Made by a program: the position numbers and the translations under genes
Notes under the pieces: generated by a model
Seen by the model: only the letters and a program-made list of their open reading frames with translations
Databases searched by the model: none
What the model was told of the DNA's origin: nothing
Assembly: GCA_903873565.1 (NCBI GenBank)
Contig: CAIQOY010000278.1
Location: forward strand, 1-5,491
DNA: 5,491 nt
Direction of reading: 5' to 3'
Source of the DNA: an uncultured Actinomycetes bacterium
GTDB lineage: Bacteria > Actinomycetota > Thermoleophilia > Gaiellales > F1-60-MAGs149
Shown here: positions 1 through 4,467 of the stretch, piece after piece
Layout: each line of letters opens with the position of its first letter
Position numbering within the stretch: the stretch's first letter is position 1

Positions 1-56
1 CGCCGGAGCACCTCGCCGAGGAGGGGTACGCCTTCCTGCGCGACCTGCTCGGCTAG
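1..56 (+). CDS. C-terminal end of an unidentified upstream protein
   Basis: Reading from base 3, the frame gives PEHLAEEGYAFLRDLLG followed by a TAG stop at 54-56. The composition, an amphipathic helix ending in DLLG, and the G/C-rich third positions look like the tail of a real protein. A closing helix of this kind is common in alpha/beta hydrolases, but 17 residues are far too few to assign a family. The stop lies 30 bases before the start codon of the YaaA-like gene on the same strand. The two could be co-transcribed, although the YaaA-like gene also has its own possible -10 element. The call as a real gene end rests only on frame and composition. Confidence 0.5.
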   Translation, partial: PEHLAEEGYAFLRDLLG

Positions 57-68
57 GGCCGGGAGGCG

Positions 69-86
69 GCGCGCAACACTGCGCGC
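69..86 (+). promoter_or_regulatory. GC hairpin and -10-like AACACT directly before the yaaA start
   Basis: A perfect 6-bp inverted repeat, GCGCGC (69-74) and GCGCGC (81-86), flanks AACACT (75-80). The right arm abuts the GTG start at 87. AACACT agrees with TATAAT at three of six positions. Its last base sits 7 bases before the start codon, which is where a -10 box would put transcription start on the GTG itself. There is no usable Shine-Dalgarno; GGGAGG at 61-66 is about 20 bases away. The site could be a leaderless promoter or a start-proximal hairpin. In such GC-rich DNA a GC hairpin can also arise by chance. Confidence 0.3.
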
Positions 87-734
87 GTGCTGATCCTGCT
101 GCCGCCGAGCGAGGGCAAGGCCGATCCCGAGCGCGGGCGCCGGCTCGATCTCGCGCGGCTGTCCTTCCCGTCCCTCGGGGAGCGCCGTGCCGCGCTCCTC
201 GACGCTGCGCTACGCAGCCGCCCGGTCCGTCCGGCCCGCGAGATCTACACCGGCGTGCTCTACCAGGCCCTCGACCTGCCGAGCCTGTCGGCCGCCGCGC
301 AGCGCAGGGTCGTGATCGTGTCGGCCCAGTACGGGGCCGTGCGGCCCGCGGATCCGATCGCCACCTACAAGCGCCCGATCGACGCGCCGGCCTGGCGCCC
401 CCTGCTTGGGCCGGAGCTCGCGCGGGCGGCGGGGCGCGGTGCGATCGTCGACTGCCGCTCCGCCGCCTACCTGGCCGCCTGGCGACCGGAGGGCGAGCAG
501 GCGGAGCGCTGGGTGCACGTCGGCGTGGTCAAGGAGGCCGCCGGCAGGCGCACGGTCGTCTCGCACGATGCGAAGCGCTGGCGCGGCCTCCTCGCCCGGC
601 AGCTGCTCGTCGCCGGCGGCTCACCGCGCACGCCCGAGGAGGTGGCCGCCCTCGCCGCCCGCGAGGCGCGCGTCGAGCTGGATCCGCCCGAGGCCGCGGG
701 CCGGCCCTGGCGGCTGACGGTCGTGACCGGCTAG
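87..734 (+). CDS. yaaA: YaaA/DUF328 family peroxide stress protein
   Basis: A 215-aa protein of the YaaA (DUF328, UPF0246) family. In Escherichia coli the family member limits free iron and oxidative DNA damage during hydrogen peroxide stress; it is cytoplasmic and binds DNA. Visible family signatures are the N-terminal LILLPPSEGK (residues 2-11), YTGVLYQAL (54-62), SAQYGAVRPADPI (79-91) with YK at 94-95, and the C-terminal SHDAKRWRG (159-167) with a following Arg-171. The last matches the family pattern S-H-x-A-K-x-x-R-G. The protein is shorter than the E. coli version of about 258 aa. The GTG start is chosen because the family begins with a buried strand such as MLILLPPS, leaving no room for further N-terminal residues. 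No Shine-Dalgarno is seen. The gene converges on the F420-type oxidoreductase gene and shares its CTAG stop. Function is inferred from the family; no signal peptide or membrane segment is present. Confidence 0.9.
   Translation: MLILLPPSEGKADPERGRRLDLARLSFPSLGERRAALLDAALRSRPVRPAREIYTGVLYQALDLPSLSAAAQRRVVIVSAQYGAVRPADPIATYKRPIDAPAWRPLLGPELARAAGRGAIVDCRSAAYLAAWRPEGEQAERWVHVGVVKEAAGRRTVVSHDAKRWRGLLARQLLVAGGSPRTPEEVAALAAREARVELDPPEAAGRPWRLTVVTG
731..734. other. CTAG palindrome used as stop codon by both converging genes
   Basis: The four bases CTAG read TAG at 732-734 on the + strand, ending the YaaA-like gene, and TAG at 733-731 on the - strand, ending the F420-type oxidoreductase gene. The two coding regions therefore overlap tail to tail by four bases. 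There is no intergenic space for a conventional terminator, so any terminator would have to lie inside one of the genes. Confidence 0.95.
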
Positions 735-1642
735 AGCAGGGGCGCGAGCGCCGCCAGCGTGCGCACCCCGAGCGGGTCCGCCTCGTCGCGGCACGGGTGG
801 ATCGCCACGTGGTCGGCTCCGGCCGCGTGGTGCTCGCGCAGGCCGCGCACGATCGTCTCCGCATCGCCCCACAGGACGAGTCGGTCGATCAGCTCGTCGG
901 CGCCGCCGCCCGCGATCTGCTCCGGCGCGAAGCCGAGCCACTCGAGGTTGCGGACGTAGTTCTCGGCCTGGAGGTACCAGGCGACCTCCGCGCGGGCGAT
1001 CGCGCGGGCGCGCTCGGGGTCCGCCTCGAGGACGACCTTCTGCTCGACGCACAGGAGCGGCTCGGGGCCGACCTCGGCACGCGCGCGGCGCGTGTGCTCG
1101 GGGGTCACGAGGTAGGGGTGGGCGCCGAGCGAGGCCTCGGCGGCGAGGCGCAGCATCGGCGGGCGCAGCGCGGCCAGGATCGTGCGCACGGGCTGCTCGG
1201 GGTCGACGGCGTCGTCGGCGGCGGCCATCTGCTCCAGGTAGCCGCGCATCGCGGCGACGGGGCGCGCGTAGCGGTGCCCGCGGCTGTCGACCATCGGCCG
1301 GTGGCTGACGCCGAGCCCGAGCAGAAAGCGGTCGCCCGAGGCGTCGGAGAGGGTGCGCGCCGCCTGGACGCTGGCGCGCGCGTCGCGCGACCAGATGCTG
1401 GCGATGCCGGTGGCCACGTGGATGCGCTCCGTGGCGCCGAGGAGCACGGCGGCGTTGACGTAGGCCTCGCGGCTGTCGGTGGTCTCGGGGTACCAGACGC
1501 AGCCGTAGCCGAGCGCCTCGGTCTCGCGGACGCCGCTGCGCGCCTCGGCCGACCGCGCCGTGGCGTAGCCGAACGACCAGGCGCCCCACGGGCCGATCGC
1601 GGCGCGGACGTGCGCGCGCTGGGCGGGGAGGTCGGCGGGCAT
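731..1642 (-). CDS. LLM-class F420-dependent oxidoreductase (TIGR03620-like)
   Basis: A 303-aa luciferase-like monooxygenase-fold (TIM barrel) protein, probably using coenzyme F420 or FMN to oxidise or reduce a small molecule in the cytoplasm. Recognisable pieces are GPWGAWSFGY near the N terminus (17-26), LGYGCVWYPE (44-53), the core strand IHVATGIASIWSRD (74-87) and the highly characteristic DRFLLGLGVSHRPMV (104-118). Further on are TILAALRPPMLRLAAE (154-169) and the C-terminal DHVAIHP (277-283). The spacing resembles the actinobacterial MSMEG_4141-type subfamily (TIGR03620). The ATG at 1642-1640 overlaps the TGA of the upstream isomerase-like gene in a TGATG arrangement. No Shine-Dalgarno precedes it (CTTCCTCCACTG), so translation probably depends on re-initiation after that gene. 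A longer upstream extension of the frame is open only because it shadows the isomerase gene. Substrate unknown; F420 rather than FMN is inferred from the subfamily. Confidence 0.88.
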   Translation of the reverse strand: MPADLPAQRAHVRAAIGPWGAWSFGYATARSAEARSGVRETEALGYGCVWYPETTDSREAYVNAAVLLGATERIHVATGIASIWSRDARASVQAARTLSDASGDRFLLGLGVSHRPMVDSRGHRYARPVAAMRGYLEQMAAADDAVDPEQPVRTILAALRPPMLRLAAEASLGAHPYLVTPEHTRRARAEVGPEPLLCVEQKVVLEADPERARAIARAEVAWYLQAENYVRNLEWLGFAPEQIAGGGADELIDRLVLWGDAETIVRGLREHHAAGADHVAIHPCRDEADPLGVRTLAALAPLL

Positions 1643-2559
1643 CAGTGGAGGAAGGGGCGCAGCGCGTCGCGGGCGATCAGGAACCCGCGCTCGACGAGCT
1701 CGCGGTCGCCCTCGAACGAGCGGTCCTCGTGCTCGACGGAGACGACGCCGTCGTAGCCGTGGCGGAAGAGGGCGGCGATGAAGCGGTCCCAGCGGACCTC
1801 GCCGAGGCCCGGCAGGCGCGGCACCTGCCAGCCCATCCCGAGGCTCATCACGCCCTCGTCGTAGAGCCCGTGGCGGTCGACCTCGAGGTCCTTGGCGTGC
1901 ACGTGCAGGATCTTCGGGGCGAACTCGCGCACGACCTCCTCGATGTCGATCATCTGCCAGACGAGGTGCGAGGGGTCGAGGTTGAGGCCGACGTCGTCGC
2001 CGGGCAGGATCTCGAACAGCCGTCGCCAGATCGCCGGCGAGTAGGCGAGGTTCTTGCCGCCGGGCCACTCGTCGTGCGAGAAGATCATCGGGCAGTTCTC
2101 GAAGGCCACCTTGACGCCGTGCTCGCGGGCCTGCGCGATCAGCCCGGGCCAGACCGCCTCGACGTCGGCGAAGGCCTCCGGCACGGACTTCGACGGGTCG
2201 CGGCCGACGAAGGTGCCGACGACGTCGACGCCGAGGAGCGCTGCGGCGCGGAAGACGCGCGGCAGGTGCTCGCGGGCCGCCTGCGCGGTCGCCGGATCGG
2301 GGTCGAACACGTTGGGGTAGAAGCCGAGCGAGGAGATCCCGAGGCCGCGCGCGGCGAGCAGGTCGCGGATCGCCTGCGCACCGGCCTCGTCGAGGGACTC
2401 GGTCGGCACGTGGCAGACGCCCGCGTAGCGGCGCTCGGCGCCGTCGCCCTGCGGCCAGGCGGCGAGCTCCAGCGTCTGGAAGCCGTTGGCGGCCGCGAAG
2501 TCGGCGACCTCCTCGAGCGTCGCGTCGGGGAAGGCGGCGGTGAACAGTCCGAGGTGCAC
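1642..2559 (-). CDS. Sugar phosphate isomerase/epimerase-like TIM-barrel protein
   Basis: A 305-aa member of the xylose isomerase-like TIM-barrel (AP endonuclease family 2) superfamily, which includes sugar and inositol isomerases, epimerases and some glycoside-cleaving lyases. A metal site can be read along the barrel strands: Glu-154 in VAFENCPM, Asp-195 and His-198 in NLDPSHLVWQ, His-221 in LHVHAKD and Glu-276 in VSVEHED. These are the usual divalent-metal ligands. The N-terminal LGLFTAAFPDATLEEV (3-18) is the typical first strand and helix. The GTG start at 2559-2557 is chosen because it begins right at the first barrel strand and follows AGGAGG (2570-2565) with a 5-base spacer. Open frame further upstream is a shadow of the dehydrogenase gene. 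Its stop overlaps the next gene's ATG by one base. It is the middle gene of a three-gene operon. Substrate is not determinable; isomerase, epimerase, dehydratase or lyase are all possible for this fold. Confidence 0.87.
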   Translation of the reverse strand: MHLGLFTAAFPDATLEEVADFAAANGFQTLELAAWPQGDGAERRYAGVCHVPTESLDEAGAQAIRDLLAARGLGISSLGFYPNVFDPDPATAQAAREHLPRVFRAAALLGVDVVGTFVGRDPSKSVPEAFADVEAVWPGLIAQAREHGVKVAFENCPMIFSHDEWPGGKNLAYSPAIWRRLFEILPGDDVGLNLDPSHLVWQMIDIEEVVREFAPKILHVHAKDLEVDRHGLYDEGVMSLGMGWQVPRLPGLGEVRWDRFIAALFRHGYDGVVSVEHEDRSFEGDRELVERGFLIARDALRPFLH

Positions 2560-2564
2560 GGGGT

Positions 2565-2570
2565 CCTCCT
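2565..2570 (-). promoter_or_regulatory. Shine-Dalgarno AGGAGG setting the isomerase GTG start
   Basis: On the minus strand the sequence reads TAG-AGGAGG-ACCCC-GTG. A perfect AGGAGG follows the dehydrogenase stop codon (2573-2571) immediately and sits 5 bases before the GTG at 2559-2557. It fixes the start of the isomerase-like gene. The ribosome finishing the dehydrogenase would terminate right on this site, consistent with tight translational linkage. Confidence 0.85.
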
Positions 2571-3719
2571 CTAGGCCGGGGCGACCTCGGCCCAGGTGCC
2601 GGCCGCGGCGCTCTGCAGCACCGCGTCGCCGACGAGGGCCTGGGCGAGGCCGTCCGCGAAGGTCGGGTAGTCGGGATGGTCGGAGGGGCCGCCCTGGGCG
2701 ACGTCCGCGTAGACCGCGCGGTAGAGCGCGCGGAAGGTGTCGGGGAAGCCCTCGGCGTGGCCGCCGGGATGCCAGGTCGAGCGCTGGGCGAGGGGGGAGA
2801 GGAGGCCCGGGTCGCGCTGGCTCAGCTCGGAGGCGCGGCCGCGGTGGCCGATCCAGAGGTCGTCGGGCGCCTCGTTGCACCACGCGAGCGCGTCGCGCGC
2901 GCCGTCGAGCTCGAGCCAGAGGCGGTTCTTGCGGCCCGGGCTGACCTGGGAGACGGTCAGCGCCCCGCGCAGCCCGCCCGCGAAGCGCAGAAGCAGGTTG
3001 GCGATGTCCTCGGTGCGGATCTCGTGCGGCGTGGTCTCGCCGCCCGCGGCCTGGAAGGTCTCGACCGGCCCCGCGGGCGCGTGGCGGACGGGGTGGACGG
3101 TGACGAGGTCCGCCATCACGGCCTCGATCCGCCGGCCGGTGACGAAGCAGGCGAGGTCCATCCAGTGCGAGCCGATGTCGCCGACGGCGCGCAGGGGCCC
3201 GCCGACGGCGTCGTCGAGCCGCCAGTTCCAGTCGGTCGCCTCCAGCAGCCAGTCCTGCAGGTACGAGCCGGAGACGAGCCGCAGGTCGCCGACGGAGCCG
3301 TCGCGCACGCGGGCGGCCATCTCCTGCGCCTGCGGGTAGAAGCGCTGGTTGAAGTTGACGCAGTTGACGACGCCGGCCGCGCGGGCGAGGTCGACCAGCT
3401 CGCGGGCGCCCTCGCTCGAGATGGCGAGCGGCTTCTCGCAGACGACGTGCTTGCCCGCGGCGATCGCCGCGCGGGCGTGCTCGACGTGGAGGCTGTTGGG
3501 GCTCGTGATGTGCACCACGTCCACGGTGGCGTCGGCGAGGAGCGCGTCGAGGTCGGGGTAGGCGGGCGGCAGGCCGGCCTCGGCCGCACGCGCGGCGCCG
3601 CGCTCGGGGGTCGACCCGAGGACGCCCGCCACCTCGACGCCGAGCCGGCGCAGGGCGTCGACGTGGACGACCCCGATGAAGCCGGTGCCGATGACGGCGG
3701 CGCGAATTGGTCGGTCCAT
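2571..3719 (-). CDS. Gfo/Idh/MocA family NAD(P)-dependent oxidoreductase
   Basis: A 382-aa cytoplasmic dehydrogenase of the Gfo/Idh/MocA family, which oxidises or reduces a hydroxyl or keto group of sugars, cyclitols or their glycosides. The N-terminal Rossmann domain shows the dinucleotide-binding GTGFIG (11-16) after strand IRAAVI. It also has the family motif CEKPLA (94-99), whose lysine (96) is catalytic in relatives. The C-terminal alpha/beta domain carries GDIGSHWMD (180-188), with His-185 at the usual active-site histidine. Length is normal for the family. The ATG at 3719 starts four residues before the Rossmann strand, so little variation in start is possible. There is no Shine-Dalgarno, but TAGGCT lies 9 bases upstream, suggesting a nearly leaderless transcript. 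It leads the three-gene operon with the isomerase-like and F420-type genes. The exact substrate is unknown; inositol, glucose-type sugars and glycoside 3-oxidation are all compatible with the family. Confidence 0.92.
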   Translation of the reverse strand: MDRPIRAAVIGTGFIGVVHVDALRRLGVEVAGVLGSTPERGAARAAEAGLPPAYPDLDALLADATVDVVHITSPNSLHVEHARAAIAAGKHVVCEKPLAISSEGARELVDLARAAGVVNCVNFNQRFYPQAQEMAARVRDGSVGDLRLVSGSYLQDWLLEATDWNWRLDDAVGGPLRAVGDIGSHWMDLACFVTGRRIEAVMADLVTVHPVRHAPAGPVETFQAAGGETTPHEIRTEDIANLLLRFAGGLRGALTVSQVSPGRKNRLWLELDGARDALAWCNEAPDDLWIGHRGRASELSQRDPGLLSPLAQRSTWHPGGHAEGFPDTFRALYRAVYADVAQGGPSDHPDYPTFADGLAQALVGDAVLQSAAAGTWAEVAPA

Positions 3720-3728
3720 TGGGCGGGA

Positions 3729-3734
3729 AGCCTA
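3729..3734 (-). promoter_or_regulatory. Possible -10 element (TAGGCT) of the three-gene operon
   Basis: On the minus strand TAGGCT fits the actinobacterial TANNNT -10 pattern and lies 9 bases before the ATG of the Gfo/Idh/MocA gene. Transcription would begin about 3 bases before the ATG. The region 17 bases upstream (CTGCAG) is a poor -35 box. The absence of a Shine-Dalgarno before this ATG supports the idea, but the motif is short and unverified. Confidence 0.35.
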
Positions 3735-3764
3735 CCGGCCGCGCCGCGCACCTGCAGGGCGCCG

Positions 3765-4175
3765 TCAGGCCAGGCGGGCGAGCAGCCAGCGGGCGGCCGT
3801 CTCCGCGAACTCCTCGAGGGCGCCCGGCTCGTCGAAGAGGTGGGTGGCGCCCGGCACCACGACGAGCTCCGACGGCCCGCCGAGGCCCGCCTGGGCGGCG
3901 CGGTTGAGGTCGAGGACGGAGCGGTCCTCCGCGCCGACGATCAGGAGCACGGGCTGATGGACGCGGGGGAGGTCGGCGAGCTCGGCCCGCGCGCGCTGGA
4001 CGACGGCGTCGAGCGGGGCGCCGAGCGCTCGCGCGACCTCGGCGGCGACCGGGACGCCGCCGCGGGGCAGCCCGAGCACCACGGGCGCGGGGCCGTCCGC
4101 GCCGCGCAGGAGGTCGGCGAGGCGCCGGCCGGCCGCCTCGCGATCGGCGAACCCGCGTGCGGCCGTCTCGCGCAT
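3765..4175 (-). CDS. Internally deleted phosphoribosyltransferase/alpha-beta hydrolase fusion (remnant)
   Basis: A 136-aa frame made of two unrelated halves. Residues about 7-59 match the start of COG1926-type phosphoribosyltransferases: FADREAAGRRLADLL (9-23), then LGLPRGGVPVA (34-44), the pyrophosphate-loop region, and ALGAPLDAVV (50-59). Residues about 66-136 match the end of a dienelactone-hydrolase-like domain: QPVLLIVGAEDRSVLDLNR (74-92) with the catalytic-type Asp-84, and VVVPGATHLFDEPGALEE (105-122) with the catalytic-type His-112. In bacteria these two domains are known as a fusion of roughly 400 or more residues. Missing here are the PRPP-binding acidic loop of the transferase and the GxSxG nucleophile of the hydrolase. 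Neither activity is therefore expected. The frame is intact across the join (about residues 57-66, bases 3978-4007), so the deletion is recent, tolerated or selected. The ATG at 4175 has no Shine-Dalgarno but has GATACT 6 bases upstream. The gene could be a decaying pseudogene or a small protein with a new role. Confidence 0.75.
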   Translation of the reverse strand: MRETAARGFADREAAGRRLADLLRGADGPAPVVLGLPRGGVPVAAEVARALGAPLDAVVQRARAELADLPRVHQPVLLIVGAEDRSVLDLNRAAQAGLGGPSELVVVPGATHLFDEPGALEEFAETAARWLLARLA

Positions 4176-4181
4176 GGGGCG

Positions 4182-4187
4182 AGTATC
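4182..4187 (-). promoter_or_regulatory. Possible -10 element (GATACT) placing +1 on the ATG
   Basis: GATACT matches TATAAT at four of six positions. It ends 6 bases (CGCCCC) before the ATG of the truncated fusion gene, so transcription would start at the ATG itself, giving a leaderless mRNA. No clear -35 box is found at 17-18 bases. The spacing is the same as that of AACACT before the yaaA start. Confidence 0.4.
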
Positions 4188-4196
4188 GGCCCGGCG

Positions 4197-4211
4197 GGCA
4201 CGGCCCGTGCC
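4197..4211. repeat. 7-bp inverted repeat between tRNA-Gly and the remnant gene
   Basis: GGCACGG (4197-4203) and CCGTGCC (4205-4211) form a perfect inverted repeat with a 1-base centre; as RNA it would fold with a 3-base loop. It lies 15 bases after the tRNA 3' end in the direction of tRNA transcription and in the -35 region of the remnant gene. It could help terminate the tRNA transcript, although no U-run follows, or serve as a protein-binding site. Confidence 0.4.
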
Positions 4212-4225
4212 GCAGATCGCCGCAG

Positions 4226-4296
4226 AGCGGGTAGCGGGAATCGAACCCGCATCACAGGCTTGGAAGGCCAGTGCTCTACCGTTGAGCTATACCCGC
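4226..4296 (-). tRNA. tRNA-Gly, anticodon UCC
   Basis: On the minus strand the sequence folds as a complete tRNA. The acceptor stem is GCGGGTA/TACCCGC, followed by TA at positions 8-9, D-stem GCTC/GAGC with loop AACGGTA, and anticodon loop CTTCCAA. The anticodon TCC (4264-4262) reads GGA and, by wobble, GGG. The variable loop is TGAT, and the T-arm GCGGG/CCCGC encloses TTCGATT. The discriminator base is U at 4226, as usual for bacterial tRNA-Gly. CCA is not encoded (TCTG follows), so CCA must be added enzymatically. The anticodon stem CTGGC/GCCTG has one U-U mismatch at 28-42, where a T to A change at base 42 would give a perfect stem. The other stems are fully paired. It is transcribed divergently from the sigma factor gene. 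Confidence 0.96.
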
Positions 4297-4319
4297 GGGG
4301 GCCGTCGGAGGGGGCCGGA

Positions 4320-4362
4320 GGGCAGTGTAGGCGGGGCCGGTGGGCGCCCGCGCGGGCAGTGT
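4320..4362. repeat. Direct repeat GGGCAGTGT with 34-bp period
   Basis: GGGCAGTGT occurs at 4320-4328 and again at 4354-4362. On the minus strand this is ACACTGCCC, preceded by T in the first and G in the second, giving TACACT and GACACT. Between the copies lie the overlapping palindromes GGGCGCCC (4342-4349) and GCCCGCGCGGGC (4346-4357). The block fills the space between tRNA-Gly and the AT-rich sigma promoter. The repeats may be paired binding sites or a duplicated -10-like element; the palindromes may be chance in GC-rich DNA. Confidence 0.4.
4324..4329 (-). promoter_or_regulatory. Possible -10 element (TACACT) of the tRNA-Gly gene
   Basis: TACACT on the minus strand agrees with TATAAT at four of six positions. 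It lies 27 bases before the tRNA 5' end, leaving a leader of about 21 bases for RNase P to remove. No good -35 match is present at the usual distance, where the sequence is GC palindromic. The same core (ACACTGCCC) recurs 34 bases upstream. Confidence 0.4.
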
Positions 4363-4392
4363 CCATGCGGGGAAACCGACGATTTACATCTT

Positions 4393-4423
4393 TTAGTCTC
4401 GAATCACTTGCATTCCAGACTAA
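4393..4423. promoter_or_regulatory. Operator-like inverted repeat TTAGTCT-N17-AGACTAA
   Basis: TTAGTCT (4393-4399) and AGACTAA (4417-4423) are perfect 7-bp inverted arms with a 17-base spacer, so their centres are 24 bases apart. The block is AT-rich in an otherwise very GC-rich window. The left arm lies upstream of the candidate -35 box and the right arm lies between -35 and -10. This is the geometry of a dimeric regulator bridging a promoter. The binding protein is unknown. Confidence 0.5.
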
Positions 4424-4435
4424 GACGTGTATAAA
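4408..4435 (+). promoter_or_regulatory. Promoter of the sigma factor gene (TTGCAT / TATAAA)
   Basis: TATAAA (4430-4435) matches the -10 consensus at five of six positions. It is preceded after 16 bases by TTGCAT (4408-4413), which keeps the TTG of a -35 box. Transcription would start near 4442, leaving a leader of about 26 bases that contains GAAAGG (4455-4460), 7 bases before the ATG at 4468. The elements resemble a housekeeping-sigma promoter more than an ECF-type one, so autoregulation through its own product is not evident. Confidence 0.55.
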
Positions 4436-4441
4436 TACGTC
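4424..4441. promoter_or_regulatory. Second inverted repeat GACGT-N8-ACGTC around the -10 box
   Basis: GACGT (4424-4428) and ACGTC (4437-4441) are inverted arms that enclose the TATAAA -10 box. With a G-U and a T-A pair added, an RNA stem of 7 pairs with a 4-base loop is also possible, although most of it would lie upstream of the predicted transcript start. It begins directly after the right arm of the TTAGTCT repeat. A repressor bound here would block the promoter. Confidence 0.45.
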
Positions 4442-4467
4442 CAACACCGGAGCTGAAAGGCACTGCG

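Noticed and set aside
797..1756. A 319-codon open frame on the + strand antisense to the F420-type oxidoreductase
   Set aside because: It is complementary to a gene with clear family motifs, has no domain signature, and is open only because stop codons are rare in GC-rich DNA.
1643..2068. N-terminal extension of the F420-type oxidoreductase to base 2068
   Set aside because: The added residues are Arg/Pro-rich shadow of the isomerase gene. The family N terminus and the TGATG junction place the start at 1642.
1645..2574. A 309-codon + strand frame opposite the isomerase-like gene
   Set aside because: It mirrors the codon pattern of the minus-strand gene, whose metal ligands and Shine-Dalgarno are clear. 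There is no independent evidence for this frame.
4226..4296. tRNA-Gly as an integration site for a mobile element
   Set aside because: tRNA genes often host integrations, but there is no integrase, no repeated tRNA 3' end and no change of gene content typical of an island in the window.
4342..4357. GC palindromes as a strong intrinsic terminator
   Set aside because: No U-run follows on either strand and the arms are short; palindromes of this kind are expected occasionally in DNA this GC-rich.
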